Assembly (NCBI GenBank): GCA_947258615.1 | Contig: CAMYIX010000061.1 | Coordinates: 1-59,184 of the forward strand | DNA from: an uncultured Ectothiorhodospiraceae bacterium | GTDB taxonomy: Bacteria; Pseudomonadota; Gammaproteobacteria; UBA9214 | Direction: 5' to 3' | Length of the DNA stretch: 59,184 nt | Shown here: piece after piece, positions 9,782 through 19,719 of the stretch | How positions within the stretch are numbered: position 1 is the first letter of the stretch | Layout of the letters: every line of letters starts with the position of its first letter | The notes under the pieces: generated by a model | Databases searched by the model: none | What the model was told of the DNA's origin: nothing | Seen by the model: the letters and a program-made list of their open reading frames with translations, nothing else | Made by a program: the position numbers and the translations under genes

Positions 9782-9797
9782 CATGTGCCGGCACATG
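9782..9797 (+). promoter_or_regulatory. Perfect palindrome in the rpsB leader
   Basis: CATGTGCCGGCACATG is a perfect 16-base palindrome in the predicted untranslated leader of rpsB. As RNA it folds into a 6-bp stem with a CCGG loop. In Enterobacteria the rpsB leader folds into a structure bound by S2 for autoregulation; this hairpin could be part of an equivalent element or a DNA operator. The palindrome is seen directly; the function is inference. Confidence 0.4.
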
Positions 9798-9887
9798 CAG
9801 CAGGGTGCCCGACAGCCACTGAATACGGTTGCCGGGTTGCTGTCATGGGGTACATGGAAGCCTAACCCGAAATTGGAGAATTATTAG

Positions 9888-10874
9888 ATGGCAAATGTCA
9901 CCATGCGCCAGATGCTTGAGGCTGGCGTGCACTTTGGTCACCAGACCCGTTACTGGAACCCGAAGATGGCCCCGTACATCTTCGGCGAACGCGGCAAGAT
10001 TCACATCATCAATCTAGAAAAGACCCTGCCGCTTTTCAACGATGCAATGAACTACATCAGCAGCCTGGTTGCAAACGGCGGCACGATTCTGTTTGTCGGG
10101 ACCAAGCGGTCCGCACAGACTGCCGTGCGCGAACAGGCCGAGCGCTGCGGCATGCCCCATGTCAACCACCGCTGGCTGGGCGGCATGCTGACCAACTACA
10201 AGACCGTGCGTCAGTCGATCAAGCGTCTCAAGGACCTCGAGGGGATGGAAGAGGACGGTTCCATTTCCAGACTCAGCAAGAAAGAGGGCCTGATGCTGCA
10301 GCGCGAGCAGGAAAAGCTCGAGCGCAGCCTGGGTGGTATCAAGGACATGAGCGGTATTCCCGATGCCATGTTCGTGGTCGATGTCGGCTACGAGAAAATC
10401 GCGATCAGCGAGGCCATGAAACTGGGTATTCCGGTTGTCGGTATCGTGGATACCAACAACTCCATCGCCGGTGTCGACTATGTGATTCCCGGCAATGACG
10501 ACGCCATACGTTCCATCAAGCTCTACCTTGAAGGAGCGGCGGACGCGGTTGAGACTGGCCGTCTGAACATCGCGAGGATCGCAACCGGGTCGGAAGACGA
10601 ATTCGTGGAACTGGATGAGGGTGGGCGCACGGCCCCGAAAAAGGCGACCCGCGCACCGGCACGCAAAAAGACCGCAAGCAAGGTCACGGTGAAGAAAAAG
10701 GCCGCTGCCGACGCGCCAGCAGAAGCCGCCCCGGCAGAAGCCGCCCCGGCAGAAGCCGCCCCGGCAGAAGCCGCCCCGGCAGAAGCCGCCCCGGAACAGG
10801 CTGTTGATGAGCAGGTGGCCGATAGTGCGACTGCGGAGGCGACGCAAGCCGCTGAAGACAAGGGTGAAGCATAA
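9888..10874 (+). CDS. rpsB: 30S ribosomal protein S2 with extended C-terminal tail
   Basis: S2 binds the 30S subunit and helps recruit S1. The first roughly 240 residues are a normal S2: [64 protein letters not shown]. After the usual end the protein continues for about 85 residues: a lysine/arginine-rich stretch ([20 protein letters not shown]), five AEAAP repeats, then an acidic tail. E. coli S2 has 241 residues; this one has 328. The mixed basic/Ala-Pro/acidic tail is probably disordered. tsf follows in the same transcript, as is universal. Confidence 0.97.
   Translation: MANVTMRQMLEAGVHFGHQTRYWNPKMAPYIFGERGKIHIINLEKTLPLFNDAMNYISSLVANGGTILFVGTKRSAQTAVREQAERCGMPHVNHRWLGGMLTNYKTVRQSIKRLKDLEGMEEDGSISRLSKKEGLMLQREQEKLERSLGGIKDMSGIPDAMFVVDVGYEKIAISEAMKLGIPVVGIVDTNNSIAGVDYVIPGNDDAIRSIKLYLEGAADAVETGRLNIARIATGSEDEFVELDEGGRTAPKKATRAPARKKTASKVTVKKKAAADAPAEAAPAEAAPAEAAPAEAAPAEAAPEQAVDEQVADSATAEATQAAEDKGEA
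10719..10793 (+). repeat. Five tandem 15-base repeats inside rpsB
   Basis: Five consecutive identical copies of GCAGAAGCCGCCCCG encode AEAAP five times. The absence of any synonymous difference points to recent expansion by slippage or unequal crossing over. Copy number may vary between strains without breaking the frame, because the unit is 15 bases. Confidence 0.93.
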
Positions 10875-10928
10875 ACGGACCTGGAAGGGTTTTCAGGGTA
10901 CCCGGATCGTTTGAGAGAGGTTAGAGCT

Positions 10929-11816
10929 ATGGCAATTACAGCAGCGCAAGTGAAGGAACTGCGCGAGCGCACCGGCTCCGGCATGATGGAGTGCAAAAAG
11001 GCACTGGTCGATGCCGGCGGTGATATGGACACGGCAATTGAAACGCTGCGCAAGACAGGCTTGGCAAAGGCGGACAAGAAGGCCGGCAGGATCGCCTCCG
11101 AAGGCCTGATCGCAATCGCTATCAGCGATGACGCCAGGACGGCGGCCGTTGTCGAGGTGAACTGCGAAACCGATTTCGTCGCCAAGAAGGAGGATTTCCA
11201 GGAATTCTCGCATGCCATTGCGCAACGCGTGCTGGCGAATGACCCGACGGACATCGACGCCCTGCTGGCCATGCCTCTGCATGACGGTGATGACACGAGC
11301 GTTGAAATCGCCCGCAAGTCGCTGATTGCCGCTATCGGTGAAAACATCAACGTGCGCCGTTTTATTCGCCGCGCGACCACGGCGGGGAAGCTGGCGCATT
11401 ACCAGCACGGCGTCAGGATCGGTGTGCTGGTAGATATGCAGGGTGGTAGCGATGAACTGGCGCGTGATGTCGCCATGCACATCGCCGCCAGCAAGCCCCG
11501 GTTCTGCTCTGCCGATGACGTGGACCAGGATATCCTCGACAAGGAGCGCGAGATCTTCTCCGCCCAGGCGGAGGCCAGCGGTAAGCCGGCCAATATCATC
11601 GAGAAAATGGTCGACGGCCGGATCAGGAAATTCCTCGGTGAAATTACCCTGCTGGGCCAGCCCTTCGTCAAGGACCCGGACCAGACCGTGGGCAAACTGC
11701 TCGAGGCTGCCGGGGCCAGCGTGACCGGCTTCGATCGCGTCGAACTGGGCGAGGGCATCGAGAAGAAGGAAGAGAATTTCGCCGATGAAGTGATGGCGCA
11801 GGTCAAGGGCGGTTGA
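10929..11816 (+). CDS. tsf: Elongation factor Ts
   Basis: The guanine-nucleotide exchange factor for EF-Tu. The N-terminal UBA-like domain ([26 protein letters not shown]) is followed by the [10 protein letters not shown] signature of the core. The ATG at 10929 gives the canonical MAITAAQVK start and has a purine-rich GAGAGG stretch upstream; an in-frame ATG 18 bases earlier is less likely. Length is 295 residues, near the usual 283-295. It follows rpsB by 54 bases and is followed by a strong terminator. Confidence 0.97.
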   Translation: MAITAAQVKELRERTGSGMMECKKALVDAGGDMDTAIETLRKTGLAKADKKAGRIASEGLIAIAISDDARTAAVVEVNCETDFVAKKEDFQEFSHAIAQRVLANDPTDIDALLAMPLHDGDDTSVEIARKSLIAAIGENINVRRFIRRATTAGKLAHYQHGVRIGVLVDMQGGSDELARDVAMHIAASKPRFCSADDVDQDILDKEREIFSAQAEASGKPANIIEKMVDGRIRKFLGEITLLGQPFVKDPDQTVGKLLEAAGASVTGFDRVELGEGIEKKEENFADEVMAQVKGG

Positions 11817-11872
11817 CGCGAGGTCACAACCGATACGCAAGGGATCTTCAGTGAGCCTTGAACACACAATCA

Positions 11873-11902
11873 ACGGGGTCGGAAGTCGACCCCGTTTTTT
11901 TT
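11873..11902 (+). terminator. Rho-independent terminator after tsf
   Basis: A 9-bp perfect stem (ACGGGGTCG / CGACCCCGT) with a 5-base loop GAAGT is followed directly by a run of eight T residues. It lies 57 bases after the tsf stop and should end the rpsB-tsf transcript, so pyrH probably starts a new transcription unit. Confidence 0.92.
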
Positions 11903-11997
11903 GCATGGCATTGGGGGCGGAAAAGTAAGACAATGGCCCCGGTTCTGAAGAAATTCATGAATATTCTCTATCTGCATGTAAAATATAAGGAAAATAT

Positions 11998-12711
11998 GTG
12001 AAATACCAGCGTGTACTGTTGAAGCTCAGCGGTGAGGCCCTGATGGGGGCCCAGGATCACGGTATCGATCCTGAGGTGATCCAGCGGATTGCCGGCGAGA
12101 TTTACTCGGTCAGTGCCAGCGGCGTACAGATCGGTCTGGTCATCGGCGGCGGAAATATCGTGCGGGGTGCCGGCATGGCCTCGCGCGGGATGGACCGGGT
12201 GACCGGCGATCACATGGGTATGCTGGCCACGGTGATCAATTCCCTGGCACTGCAGGATGCCCTGGAAAAGGCCGGCACAAACTGCCGGGTAATGTCGGCC
12301 CTGAGAATTAACCAGGTGTGTGAGCCCTATATCCGCGGGCGGGCGATTCGCCACCTGGAAAAAGGGCGCGTGGTGATTTTCGCTGCCGGTACGGGTAACC
12401 CGTTCTTCACCACGGATTCGGCAGCAAGCCTGCGCGCCATCGAGATCGATGCCGATATCATGCTGAAGGCCACCAAGGTCGATGGCATCTACTCGGCCGA
12501 TCCGGTGACCAACAAGGACGCGACCCTGTATGACCGGCTGACCTTTGACGAGGCACTGAAACGGAAACTGGCGGTGATGGATGCCACGGCACTGGTGCTG
12601 TGCAACGAGCACAACATGCCGGTGCGGGTATTCAATATATTCGAGCCCGGCCATCTGGACCGGATCGTTGCCGGTGATAATGTAGGTACCTTGGTAGAGC
12701 AGGAGACTTGA
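11998..12711 (+). CDS. pyrH: UMP kinase
   Basis: Phosphorylates UMP to UDP at the entry of pyrimidine nucleotide and UDP-sugar synthesis. At 237 residues it is of standard length, with amino-acid-kinase-fold motifs [52 protein letters not shown] and the C-terminal GTLV. It starts with GTG, supported by AAGGA about 8 bases upstream. frr follows after 3 bases, so the two are cotranscribed. The upstream gap holds the tsf terminator and presumably a pyrH promoter, which I could not assign convincingly. Confidence 0.97.
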   Translation: MKYQRVLLKLSGEALMGAQDHGIDPEVIQRIAGEIYSVSASGVQIGLVIGGGNIVRGAGMASRGMDRVTGDHMGMLATVINSLALQDALEKAGTNCRVMSALRINQVCEPYIRGRAIRHLEKGRVVIFAAGTGNPFFTTDSAASLRAIEIDADIMLKATKVDGIYSADPVTNKDATLYDRLTFDEALKRKLAVMDATALVLCNEHNMPVRVFNIFEPGHLDRIVAGDNVGTLVEQET

Positions 12712-12714
12712 AGG

Positions 12715-13272
12715 ATGATCGAAGACATTAAAAAGGATGCCGGTGAACGCATGGACAAGAGCATCGAGGCGCTGAAACAGGCGCTGAGCAAGGTGCGCAC
12801 GGGACGGGCCCATCCCAGCCTGCTCGATCACCTGACCGTTGATTATTACGGCAGCCAGGTGCCGATATCACAGGTTGCCAATATCTCGGTCGAGGATGCC
12901 CGCACCCTGGCGGTGGCGCCCTGGGAAAAGCAGATGGTGCAGGTCATCGAGAAGGCGATCATCTCTTCCGACCTGGGGCTCAATCCAGCGACGGCCGGCA
13001 TGGTGATGCGCATACCGCTGCCGCCACTCACCGAGGAAAGCCGCCGTAACCTGGCCAAGGTGGTGCGTAACGACGGGGAGGCCGCGAAGGTGGCAATCCG
13101 CAATATCCGCCGTGACGCCAACAGTGACCTGAAAGACCTGCTCAAGGAAAAGGAAATATCCGAGGACGACGAGCACAAGGCCCAGGAGGATATCCAGCGT
13201 ATTACGGACAAGCACGTGGCCGATGTCGACGCGATCGTGACAGAAAAAGAAGCCGAGTTGATGGAACTATAG
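12715..13272 (+). CDS. frr: Ribosome recycling factor
   Basis: RRF works with EF-G to split post-termination ribosomes. Its 185 residues match the family. Three-helix-bundle segments are [20 protein letters not shown] and [20 protein letters not shown]; the hinge region [21 protein letters not shown] and [19 protein letters not shown] are typical. It is coupled to pyrH by a 3-base gap, and its likely ribosome-binding site (GAGACTTGAAGG) lies in the end of pyrH. Confidence 0.97.
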   Translation: MIEDIKKDAGERMDKSIEALKQALSKVRTGRAHPSLLDHLTVDYYGSQVPISQVANISVEDARTLAVAPWEKQMVQVIEKAIISSDLGLNPATAGMVMRIPLPPLTEESRRNLAKVVRNDGEAAKVAIRNIRRDANSDLKDLLKEKEISEDDEHKAQEDIQRITDKHVADVDAIVTEKEAELMEL

Positions 13273-13306
13273 TTTCGGCAGCCACTCCCGTTTATTTCCC
13301 GTTGAT

Positions 13307-14056
13307 ATGAAAAGCATCGCGAAATCCAGCAAGCTGCCGCAGCATATCGCCATTATCATGGACGGTAACGGCCGTTGGGCGCGAGCACGCATGCTGCCGC
13401 GCTATGTCGGGCACCGCGAGGGCGTCAAGGCGGTAAAGACCATTGTCGAGGCCTGTCGCAACAAGGGCGTCCGGGCACTGACGCTGTTTGCCTTCAGCAG
13501 CGAAAACTGGCGGCGCCCACGTGCCGAGGTCGGCTTGCTGATGGACCTGTTTATCCGCACCCTGAAAAAGGAAGTCGAGGCACTGCACAGAAACGCCATC
13601 CGGGTGCGCTTTATCGGCGACCGTGAGGCCTTTCCGAAGGGCCTGCGTGAACTCATGACTCAGGCCGAGGAAAAAACCCGTGCGAACACGGCCATGGACC
13701 TGGTGATTGCGGCAAACTACGGTGGTCAGTGGGATATCACCCGGGCGCAGCAGGCCATTGCGCGGCGTGTCGTCGCCGGCGAGATCACGCCCGATGACAT
13801 TACGCCAGACATGATTACCGCGGAAGTCGCCCTGGCGGACCTGCCCGAGCCCGACCTGTTTATCCGTACCGGCGGAGAGCAGCGCATCAGTAACTTCCTG
13901 TTGTGGCAGCTGGCCTACACCGAACTCTATTTTACCGATGTCCTGTGGCCGGCCTTCAATGAACATGAACTGGATGAGGCGCTGCAGTCCTATGCCAGAC
14001 GGCAACGGCGTTTTGGTCGTACCGGTGACCAGGTGGAGCGCTTGAAGGGTGCTTAA
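13307..14056 (+). CDS. uppS: Undecaprenyl diphosphate synthase
   Basis: The cis-prenyltransferase that makes the C55 carrier lipid for peptidoglycan and O-antigen. It has 249 residues and intact motifs: IMDGNGRWARARML (catalytic Asp19), GHREGVK, LTLFAFSSENWRRP, PEPDLFIRTGGEQRISNFLLWQLAYTE and the ending WPAFNEHELDEAL. Its last 8 bases overlap cdsA. It is part of the frr-uppS-cdsA-dxr-rseP-bamA run found throughout gammaproteobacteria. Confidence 0.97.
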   Translation: MKSIAKSSKLPQHIAIIMDGNGRWARARMLPRYVGHREGVKAVKTIVEACRNKGVRALTLFAFSSENWRRPRAEVGLLMDLFIRTLKKEVEALHRNAIRVRFIGDREAFPKGLRELMTQAEEKTRANTAMDLVIAANYGGQWDITRAQQAIARRVVAGEITPDDITPDMITAEVALADLPEPDLFIRTGGEQRISNFLLWQLAYTELYFTDVLWPAFNEHELDEALQSYARRQRRFGRTGDQVERLKGA

Positions 14057-14867
14057 AACCCGCCTGATCTCGGCAGCGATCATGATACCGCTCGTCGTTG
14101 GCGGTATTCTTTTTCTGCCGACAGACAGCGTGGCACTGGTACTGGCCCTGGTGATGGGGGTCGGGCTGTGGGAGTGGGCCCGCATGGTGCCGTTGCAGTC
14201 CTTCCCGGCCCAGCTGCTTTATCCGGGCGTCATCGTGTTGCTGATGTGGCTTGCCTGGATGGCGCCACTGGATGTACTCATCGATATCCTGCTGGTAGCG
14301 GCCCTGCTGTGGTGGCTGGGGGCGCTGTACTGGGTCAGCCGGGCAAAAATCACCACCGAGTCGAGTCTGCCGTTGCGGGCGATGAAGTCGGTAGTCGGCC
14401 TGCTGGTCGTGCTGCCTGCCTGGGCTGCGCTGGTGATGCTGCACGGGCGGGAGCAGGACGGTCCCTTGTTGACCCTGTTTCTGCTGGTGTTGATCTGGCT
14501 TGCGGACAGTGGTGCCTATTTCGCGGGACGCCGCTGGGGGCGCACCAAACTGGCACCCGTCGTCAGTCCGGGCAAGACCTGGCAGGGCGTCTACGGCGGC
14601 ATTGTCAGCAGCGGGCTGTTCGCGTTGCTGGTCGGGTTGCTGTACAGCCAGTCGCTCAGATGGGCGGCCGGTCTGGTGCTGGCCTCGCTGCTTACGGTGA
14701 TGTTCTCCATCGTCGGTGACCTGCTGGAGAGCCTGATGAAGCGCCAGCGCGGGATCAAGGACAGCAGTCATATCATCCCCGGGCACGGCGGGGTACTCGA
14801 TCGTATCGACAGCCTGACGGCCGCGGCCCCGGTTTTTCTGCTGGGGATTAACTGGCTGGAACTTTGA
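14049..14867 (+). CDS. cdsA: Phosphatidate cytidylyltransferase
   Basis: Makes CDP-diacylglycerol from phosphatidate and CTP at the inner membrane, the precursor of all phospholipids. The 272-residue polytopic protein has about eight membrane segments and the family signature near the C-terminus, KRQRGIKDSSHIIPGHGG followed by VLDRIDSL. The start is a GTG at 14049 that overlaps the end of uppS by 8 bases, consistent with translational coupling. Confidence 0.95.
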   Translation: MLKTRLISAAIMIPLVVGGILFLPTDSVALVLALVMGVGLWEWARMVPLQSFPAQLLYPGVIVLLMWLAWMAPLDVLIDILLVAALLWWLGALYWVSRAKITTESSLPLRAMKSVVGLLVVLPAWAALVMLHGREQDGPLLTLFLLVLIWLADSGAYFAGRRWGRTKLAPVVSPGKTWQGVYGGIVSSGLFALLVGLLYSQSLRWAAGLVLASLLTVMFSIVGDLLESLMKRQRGIKDSSHIIPGHGGVLDRIDSLTAAAPVFLLGINWLEL

Positions 14868-14922
14868 GCCGCAGCTTCTATCCCATGTACTACAGCGGAC
14901 ATGATTGCAGGAATTGACAGCG

Positions 14923-16131
14923 ATGCATGATTCACGGCCGGCGGGCATAACCGTACTGGGTGCGACCGGCTCGATCGGGGTGAATACCCTGGATGTCGTA
15001 TCCAGGTATCCCGACCGCTTTCATGTCATTGCACTGACGGCAAATACCGACGCCGAAGGCCTGGCCGGGCAGTGTGAACGTTTCCAGCCACGCTACGCCG
15101 TCATGGCGGACCCGGATGCGGCCCAGCGGCTCGCAGACATGTTGTGTGACACGGCTCCGGATGTCCGGGTACTGGGTGGCAAGGAGGCGCTGGTGGAAGT
15201 GGCCGGTCTGCCCGAGGTGGACTACGTGATGGCGGCCATTGTCGGGGCGGCCGGCCTGTTGCCCAGTCTCGAGGCCGCCAGGCGGGGCAAACGTGTGTTG
15301 CTGGCCAACAAGGAGGCGCTGGTGATGTCCGGCGCCTTGTTCATGCAGGCCGTGCGCGACAATGATGCCGTGCTGCTGCCGATTGACAGCGAGCATAACG
15401 CCATCCTCCAGTGCATGCCGGATAACTATGCCGCTGGTCGTGCACCGCGCGGTGTCCGCAGGATCATGCTGACGGCCTCCGGTGGCCCGTTCAGGACGCT
15501 GCCGGTCAGCAAGCTGGCCGCTGTCACGCCGGCCCAGGCCTGCGCGCATCCCAACTGGGAAATGGGGCGCAAGATATCGGTTGATTCGGCCACCATGATG
15601 AACAAGGGGCTTGAGGTCATCGAGGCCGGCTGGCTGTTTGACCTCCCCCTGGAAAAGATCAAGGTCCTGATTCATCCCCAGAGTATTCTGCACTCGATGG
15701 TGGAATACGACGACGCTTCCGTGCTTGCCCAGCTGGGGAATCCGGATATGCGCATTCCCATCACCCACGCGCTGGGCTGGCCGGAGCGGATCGACTCGGG
15801 CGCGGCGCAACTGGACCTGACGGCAGTCGGTTCCCTGCAGTTCGAGGAACCGGACCGGGCGCGCTTTCCCTGCCTGGAACTGGCCTGCCATGCCTGGCGC
15901 CAGGGTGGCACCGCGCCGGCCATCCTCAATGCGGCCAATGAAGTGGCCGTGCAGGCATTTCTCGATCAGCAGATCCCCTTTACCTCGATTCCGCGGCTCA
16001 TCGAACATGCCATGGAGCGATGCACGATACATGAGGCCGCATCGCTGCAAGTGATACTCGGGGATGATGCCGCGGCACGCCGCCAGGCAAGGGACTACAT
16101 CGACTCGGATCGTATGCAGGCAAGCTCATGA
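14923..16131 (+). CDS. dxr: 1-deoxy-D-xylulose 5-phosphate reductoisomerase
   Basis: The second step of the MEP isoprenoid pathway, converting DXP to MEP with NADPH. The 402 residues contain the nucleotide-binding [25 protein letters not shown], the metal/substrate segment PIDSEHNAI, the flexible-loop region [12 protein letters not shown] and [13 protein letters not shown]. The ATG at 14923 is preferred over one 18 bases upstream because AGGA sits about 9 bases before it and the N-terminus fits the family better. With ispD and ispF also present, the MEP pathway is clearly used. Its stop overlaps the rseP start. Confidence 0.97.
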   Translation: MHDSRPAGITVLGATGSIGVNTLDVVSRYPDRFHVIALTANTDAEGLAGQCERFQPRYAVMADPDAAQRLADMLCDTAPDVRVLGGKEALVEVAGLPEVDYVMAAIVGAAGLLPSLEAARRGKRVLLANKEALVMSGALFMQAVRDNDAVLLPIDSEHNAILQCMPDNYAAGRAPRGVRRIMLTASGGPFRTLPVSKLAAVTPAQACAHPNWEMGRKISVDSATMMNKGLEVIEAGWLFDLPLEKIKVLIHPQSILHSMVEYDDASVLAQLGNPDMRIPITHALGWPERIDSGAAQLDLTAVGSLQFEEPDRARFPCLELACHAWRQGGTAPAILNAANEVAVQAFLDQQIPFTSIPRLIEHAMERCTIHEAASLQVILGDDAAARRQARDYIDSDRMQASS

Positions 16132-17498
16132 ACGGTGTGCTTGTCTCGATGATCGCCTTCATTGTCGCGATCGGTGTCCTGGTCACGGTGCATGAATTCG
16201 GGCATTTCTGGGTGGCCAGGAGGCTGGGTGTAAAGGTACTGCGCTTCTCGATCGGCTTCGGAAAGCCCTTGTGGAGCCGGCGCTTCGGTAGCGATGACAC
16301 CGAACTGGTTGTCGCGGCCATCCCCCTCGGCGGTTATGTCAAGATGCTGGACGAGCGCGAGGGCGAGGTGAGCGCGGCTGAACAGCACCGGGCATTCAAC
16401 CGCCAGGGCCTGTCCACACGCATCGCGGTGGTGACGGCCGGGCCCCTGTTCAACTTCCTGTTTGCTATCGCGGCCTACTGGCTCATGTTTGTCAGCGGGG
16501 TCCCGGGGCTGCGCCCGGTCATCGGCGAGTTGATCGAGTCGTCCCCCGCCCAGCAGGCCGGTTTCATGTCGGGTGACGAGATACGCCGCATCGAGGACAG
16601 GCCGACGAACAGCTGGGAGACGGCGGTCCTTGCCCTGCTGGATGCCGGCCTGGACGAGCAGGCCTCATTCGAAGTCGCGGTGCGGGACCCGCTGGGCAAC
16701 GACCGGCTGCTGCGGGTCAGGCTGGATGGGTCCACCCGCCTGCTGGAGAAGGGCGGCGTGCTGGAGAACTTCGGTATCAAGCCCTGGCGACCAGTGTATC
16801 CCGCCATGATCGACCGGCTGATAGCCGGCGGTGCGGGCGAGCAGGCCGGCCTGCTCGCCGGTGACCTGGTGGTGGCGGCGGATGGCGTGGCCGTGAAGGA
16901 CTGGAACCAGTGGGTTGACTATGTGCGGGCCCGGCCTGGCAGGACCATCGCGCTACAGGTCCGGCGTGGGGACGAGTTGCTGGACCTCGAGCTGACACCG
17001 CAGGCGGCCCAGGACGCGGGGGAAACGGTAGGCCGTATCGGCGCTTATGTGCGTCTTCCGGATACAGAGGAGCATGCTACAATGCGCGTCGTTGTCCGCT
17101 ATGGCCCGCTTGAGGCAGTACCGGCAGCCCTCGGAAAGACCTGGGAAATGTCGACCCTGACCTTGAGAACGCTGTGGAAAATGATCAGCGGGAAGGCCTC
17201 GGTCGAGAACCTCAGCGGGCCGATCAGTATCGCCCGCTATGCGGGCCAGTCGGCCGCCATCGGTCTCGCTGCCTTTCTGGGCTTTCTGGCCATTGTCAGT
17301 GTCAGCCTGGGCGTGCTGAACCTGTTACCGATCCCGATCCTGGATGGCGGACACCTGATGTATTACCTGATCGAGATGTTGAAGGGGAGCCCGGTGTCCG
17401 AGGCGGCCCAGATGTTTGGTCAGCGGGTAGGGATTGTCCTGCTGCTTTTATTGATGTCACTGGCCTTTTACAACGACCTGGCAAGATTATTCGAATAG
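16128..17498 (+). CDS. rseP: Site-2 intramembrane metalloprotease RseP
   Basis: Cleaves anti-sigma factor RseA within the membrane during the envelope stress response, and clears signal peptides. The zinc motif is HEFGH at residues 22-26 in the first membrane helix; the third ligand lies in the C-terminal [16 protein letters not shown]. Two PDZ domains are placed by the segments [21 protein letters not shown] and [20 protein letters not shown]. Its 456 residues are the usual size. It is followed by bamA, the same pairing as in E. coli. Confidence 0.96.
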   Translation: MNGVLVSMIAFIVAIGVLVTVHEFGHFWVARRLGVKVLRFSIGFGKPLWSRRFGSDDTELVVAAIPLGGYVKMLDEREGEVSAAEQHRAFNRQGLSTRIAVVTAGPLFNFLFAIAAYWLMFVSGVPGLRPVIGELIESSPAQQAGFMSGDEIRRIEDRPTNSWETAVLALLDAGLDEQASFEVAVRDPLGNDRLLRVRLDGSTRLLEKGGVLENFGIKPWRPVYPAMIDRLIAGGAGEQAGLLAGDLVVAADGVAVKDWNQWVDYVRARPGRTIALQVRRGDELLDLELTPQAAQDAGETVGRIGAYVRLPDTEEHATMRVVVRYGPLEAVPAALGKTWEMSTLTLRTLWKMISGKASVENLSGPISIARYAGQSAAIGLAAFLGFLAIVSVSLGVLNLLPIPILDGGHLMYYLIEMLKGSPVSEAAQMFGQRVGIVLLLLLMSLAFYNDLARLFE

Positions 17499-17530
17499 CA
17501 CCGCTCACGACCGGTACACACGTAAGAATA

Positions 17531-19690
17531 ATGAAAATCATATTCCACTCCCTGTTGCTGTTGCTGCTGTTCTCCGGGACGGTCCGTGCATTTGAGCCGT
17601 TTGTGGTCAGTGATGTACGGGTAGAGGGGCTGCAACGGATCTCGGCCGGCACGGTGTTCAACTACCTGCCGGTCAAGGTCGGCGATACCATCGATACCGA
17701 CGGTTCAGCGGCCGCCATCAGGGCCTTGTTCAAGACCGGTTTCTTTAACGATGCCTACCTGGAACGCGATGGGGATATCCTGGTCGTGCATGTCACCGAG
17801 CGTGCCGCGATCAGCAGCATCGAGATCAAGGGCAACCGGGACCTGGAGACCGAGGAGTTGCTTGCCGGCCTCAAGCAGATCGGGCTGGCAGAGGGCAGGG
17901 TTTTCGACCGTTCCCTGCTAGAGAAGGTCGAGCAGGAATTGCAGCGCCAGTACTTCAGCAGGGGCAAGTACGCAGTCAGGCTCGATACCACGGTGACCCC
18001 GCTGGAACGAAACCGCGTGGGTATCCTGATCGACATATCGGAAGGGCAGGTTGCCAGGATCAAGCAGATCAATATCGTCGGGAATCACCGCTACCCGGAC
18101 GAGGAACTGCTCGATGACTTTACCCTCAACACACCCGGCTTGTTTTCCTTCATCACCAAGAGTGACCAGTATTCCAAGCAGAAGCTCGCGGCGGACCTCG
18201 AGATACTGCGTTCCTATTACCTCGATCGCGGCTACCTGAATTTCGACATCAGTTCCACCCAGGTGTCCATTACGCCCGACAAGAAAGACATCTATATCAC
18301 CATCAATATCAGCGAAGGCGAGCAGTACAGCATCAGTGAGGTCACCCTGTCCGGTGATCTGGTGGTCGAGCCGGAGGAACTATTCCCGCTGGTCAGGATC
18401 AATCCCCAGGATGTGTTCTCGCGCAAGCGGGTCACCGAGGCGGTGGACCGTATCAGTGCCAAGCTGGGTGACCACGGCTACGCCTTTGCCAACGTCAACA
18501 CGGTCCCCGAGCTGGATGACGAGAACAACCAGGTGTCACTGGCCTTTTTTATCGATCCCGGCAAGCGGGTCTATGTGCGCCGTGTGAACGTGGAAGGCAA
18601 TGTGTCCACGCGTGACGAGGTCCTGCGCCGCGAGATGCGCCAGATGGAGGCCGGCTGGTTCTCCGCCGAAAAGGTGGAACGTTCGCGTGCCCGCCTGCAG
18701 CGGCTGGGCTACTTCGAGGATGTCAATGTCGAAACGCCATCGGTGCCGGGGACCACGGACCAGGTCGATGTGAACTATTCGGTCAGCGAGACCTCCTCGG
18801 GCAGCATCACCGCCGGTCTCGGTTATTCGCAGTCCTCGGGCCTGCTGTTCAACGCGAGCGTGTCGCAGGACAATTTCCTCGGCAGCGGTAAACGCGTCAG
18901 CTTCGCCTTCAACAACAGCGACATCAACACCGTCTATAGCTTTTCCTATACCAATCCCTACTACACCATCGACGGTATCAGTCGCGGCTTCGGTACCTAT
19001 TATCGGGAGACCGACGCGGACGAGGCCAATCTCTCTGATTACACCACGGATTCATTCGGTGCCAATGTCAGCTTCGGCATACCGATCACCGAGTACGAGC
19101 GTATCTACCTGAACACCGAGTACGAGAACATCGAGCTCAAGCCGACCCTGTCCTCGCCCTCCGAGGTGTTCGACTTTATCGACCGGCACGGGGACAGCTA
19201 CGACAACATCAAGCTCACCGGCAGCTGGAGTCACGATACCCGCAACAAGGCGATCTTCGCGTCGCTGAATGGCGAACTGGGCTACGGGGAGGGCTTCGGA
19301 GATCATGAGCAGCTGCCGTTTTTCGAGAACTTCTTCGCCGGCGGCGTGCGTTCGGTGCGTGGTTTCGAGGACAACACCCTGGGGCCGCGTGATTCGAATC
19401 GCAATCCTATCGGTGGCAGTTTCCGGGTGGTGGGTAATGCCGAGCTGATTTTCCCGGTGCCGTTTTTCGAGGATGCCAAGTCCTTCCGGATGAGCGCGTT
19501 TTTCGATATCGGTAATGTCTTTGAGGATTTCGAGGACTTCGATGCCGATGAATTGAGGTATTCTGTCGGTCTGGCGGGACTGTGGCTCTCTCCGATGGGG
19601 CCACTGTCGATCAGCCTGGGTTATCCGATCAATGACGAGCCGGATGACGAGGTGCAGAACTTCCAGTTTACTATCGGGACCTTTTTCTGA
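17531..19690 (+). CDS. bamA: Outer-membrane assembly factor BamA, shortened barrel
   Basis: BamA is the essential Omp85 insertase for outer-membrane beta-barrels. The ATG at 17531 begins a good signal peptide (MKIIFHSLLLLLLFSGTVRAFEPF). Five POTRA domains follow over residues of about 20-420, then the barrel, with the lid-loop motif VRGFEDNTLGP and an aromatic C-terminus (FTIGTFF). The protein has 719 residues against about 760-810 for relatives. The missing length maps to one spot: SWSHDTRNKAIFA runs straight into LNGELGYGEG, where family members carry roughly 45 more residues forming a beta-hairpin. The reading frame is kept. Activity of a barrel lacking one hairpin is uncertain. Confidence 0.93.
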   Translation: MKIIFHSLLLLLLFSGTVRAFEPFVVSDVRVEGLQRISAGTVFNYLPVKVGDTIDTDGSAAAIRALFKTGFFNDAYLERDGDILVVHVTERAAISSIEIKGNRDLETEELLAGLKQIGLAEGRVFDRSLLEKVEQELQRQYFSRGKYAVRLDTTVTPLERNRVGILIDISEGQVARIKQINIVGNHRYPDEELLDDFTLNTPGLFSFITKSDQYSKQKLAADLEILRSYYLDRGYLNFDISSTQVSITPDKKDIYITINISEGEQYSISEVTLSGDLVVEPEELFPLVRINPQDVFSRKRVTEAVDRISAKLGDHGYAFANVNTVPELDDENNQVSLAFFIDPGKRVYVRRVNVEGNVSTRDEVLRREMRQMEAGWFSAEKVERSRARLQRLGYFEDVNVETPSVPGTTDQVDVNYSVSETSSGSITAGLGYSQSSGLLFNASVSQDNFLGSGKRVSFAFNNSDINTVYSFSYTNPYYTIDGISRGFGTYYRETDADEANLSDYTTDSFGANVSFGIPITEYERIYLNTEYENIELKPTLSSPSEVFDFIDRHGDSYDNIKLTGSWSHDTRNKAIFASLNGELGYGEGFGDHEQLPFFENFFAGGVRSVRGFEDNTLGPRDSNRNPIGGSFRVVGNAELIFPVPFFEDAKSFRMSAFFDIGNVFEDFEDFDADELRYSVGLAGLWLSPMGPLSISLGYPINDEPDDEVQNFQFTIGTFF

Positions 19691-19719
19691 TTCTTTGTAG
19701 GCGAACGTGGAGAGCTATT

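Noticed and set aside
17174-17530. Upstream extension of the bamA frame by 119 codons
   Set aside because: It lies in rseP in another frame. The ATG at 17531 starts a clear signal peptide.
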